NCBI GenBank assembly: GCA_002499455.1
Contig: DALN01000171.1
Location: 1-5,758, forward strand
From: Methanoculleus sp. UBA77
GTDB lineage: Archaea > Halobacteriota > Methanomicrobia > Methanomicrobiales > Methanoculleaceae
Length of the DNA stretch: 5,758 bases
Reading direction: 5' to 3'
Shown here: positions 4,942-5,758 of the stretch, piece after piece
How the letters are laid out: every line of letters starts with the position of its first letter
Position numbering within the stretch: position 1 is the stretch's first letter
The notes under the pieces: generated by a model
What the model was told of the DNA's origin: nothing
Databases searched by the model: none
The model's input: the letters and a program-made list of their open reading frames with translations, nothing else
Program-made: the position numbers and the translations under genes

Positions 4942-5758
4942 TCAGGCACCGGTGCCCTGGTAGCGTCTCTTGAGATACTCCACCGCGCCGACGACGACGA
5001 GACCGGCTATGAAGAAGATCCAGCCGCCGGTCACCATATCCCCGGCCGCGGACCCCGTCTCCCAGAGCATCCGCGATGAGCCGAGCATCAGCCCGGTGAG
5101 CAGGGCAAGCATTGCCCCGTGGTAGGTCTCGAGAAGATACTTGAGGGCCTTTGTAAAGAGGAGGAGTCCTGTAACCCCACCGGCGATGTAGGCGACGATC
5201 TCGGGGAGGGAGAGGGCCCGGAGCGCCGCAAGCATGAACTCGTACTGGTTAAGGACCAGAGTTATGTAGGCCCCCGAGATCCCGGGGAGGATCATGGCAC
5301 AGAGCGCCGCCATCCCGGTGAGGAAGAGGACCGGCAGGGAGTGACCGACATTAAAGTGCCCGAGACCCCCGAGGAGGTACCCGCCGCCGATCCCGACGGC
5401 GAGATAGGCGAGGGTGGCCGCATTCGGAGAGCGGATCTCAAGGAAGATAACAACCGCAGAGGCGATGATCAGACCGAGGAAGAAGGAATAGGTCTCGACC
5501 GCGTGGTCGGTAAGGAGCAAGAGGATCACGCCGGACATCAGGAGGAAGGCGGTGCCGATCCCGGCAAGGAGGACGACGAGGAACGGGATATCGATCTTTT
5601 CGAGATCCGCCTGGAACGACCTGAAATCGCCCCTCGCGAGGTGTTTCACCGAGGCAGGGTCGATGCTGCCGATGGCCCCGACCAGCCGTTCGTAGATCCC
5701 GGTGATGAGGGCGATCGTCCCCCCCGATACGCCGGGGATGATATCACAGGCTCCCATC
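4942..5758 (-). CDS. DUF368 (PopT-type) polyprenyl-phosphate transporter-like membrane protein, partial at N-terminus
   Basis: 271 residues are visible, reaching the stop at 4942. The ATG at 5757 is probably an internal Met: family members usually carry a short extra stretch before the motif seen here, and the frame is open at the window edge. Seen: the signature DIIPGVSGGTIALITGIYERL (residues 5-25) and its pseudo-repeat ILPGISGAYITLVLNQYEF (156-174), the two halves of an internally duplicated fold. Hydrophobic segments lie at about 58-81, 91-107, 113-131, 140-158, 186-202, 214-228 and 244-260, ending in a basic KRR tail. Family knowledge: bacterial DUF368 proteins (PopT) recycle undecaprenyl phosphate across the membrane. 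Inference: in an archaeon the substrate would be a dolichyl-type phosphate used for surface glycosylation. It lies upstream of marker 12 with a T-rich gap between. Family call is firm; substrate is inferred. Confidence 0.9.
   Translation of the reverse strand, partial: MGACDIIPGVSGGTIALITGIYERLVGAIGSIDPASVKHLARGDFRSFQADLEKIDIPFLVVLLAGIGTAFLLMSGVILLLLTDHAVETYSFFLGLIIASAVVIFLEIRSPNAATLAYLAVGIGGGYLLGGLGHFNVGHSLPVLFLTGMAALCAMILPGISGAYITLVLNQYEFMLAALRALSLPEIVAYIAGGVTGLLLFTKALKYLLETYHGAMLALLTGLMLGSSRMLWETGSAAGDMVTGGWIFFIAGLVVVGAVEYLKRRYQGTGA

Noticed and set aside
4263..4973. Plus-strand open frame (236 codons) opposite marker 12
   Set aside because: Antisense shadow of a well-supported gene, with a Val/Asp/Arg-rich product and no motif.

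Overview
The window looks like chromosome of a high-GC methanogenic archaeon. The strongest marker is a complete methanogenesis marker protein 12 gene, a family known essentially only from methanogens. A formaldehyde/pentose-type 6-phospho-3-hexuloisomerase, a secreted PKD-repeat surface protein of the methanogen type, TATA-like promoter elements and AT-rich intergenic islands in GC-rich DNA all agree. The overall style resembles Methanomicrobiales (Methanoculleus-like); that placement is inference, since no rRNA or other taxonomic anchor is present.

All five genes lie on the minus strand, so transcription runs from high to low coordinates. In that order: (1) 4942-5758, a DUF368 (PopT-type) polytopic membrane protein whose N-terminus lies outside the window; (2) 4002-4874, methanogenesis marker 12, an ASKHA-fold protein of unknown role, 67 bases after the first gene and separated from it by T-rich DNA that may be a terminator; (3) 3251-3877, 6-phospho-3-hexuloisomerase (hxlB/PHI), with its own TATA-like element and Shine-Dalgarno; (4) 746-2851, a 701-residue exported protein with a signal peptide, an N-terminal methanogen-type domain, three PKD repeats, a DUF4430-like domain, an Ala-rich linker and a C-terminal membrane anchor; (5) 1-543 (possibly 576), a G3E-family P-loop GTPase with a CxxC motif, whose C-terminus runs off the left edge.

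The gaps hold regulatory DNA. 544-745 carries two TATA-like elements for the GTPase gene. 2852-3250 is a 399-base stretch with no convincing gene; it has overlapping alternative hairpins just after hxlB, a TATA-like site, a perfect small hairpin and an AT-rich promoter-like island before the PKD gene. 3878-4001 holds the hxlB promoter.

The genes do not form an obvious single pathway. PHI makes or consumes fructose 6-phosphate for pentose supply, since these archaea lack the oxidative pentose phosphate route. The DUF368 protein is a candidate polyprenyl-phosphate carrier flippase, and the PKD protein, with five N-glycosylation sequons, is the kind of surface protein that such a carrier serves. 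The GTPase looks like a metallochaperone-type protein. I see no mobile element, CRISPR array, tRNA or rRNA and no clear novel multi-gene system. The least understood items are the GTPase, marker 12 and the intergenic region 2852-3250.
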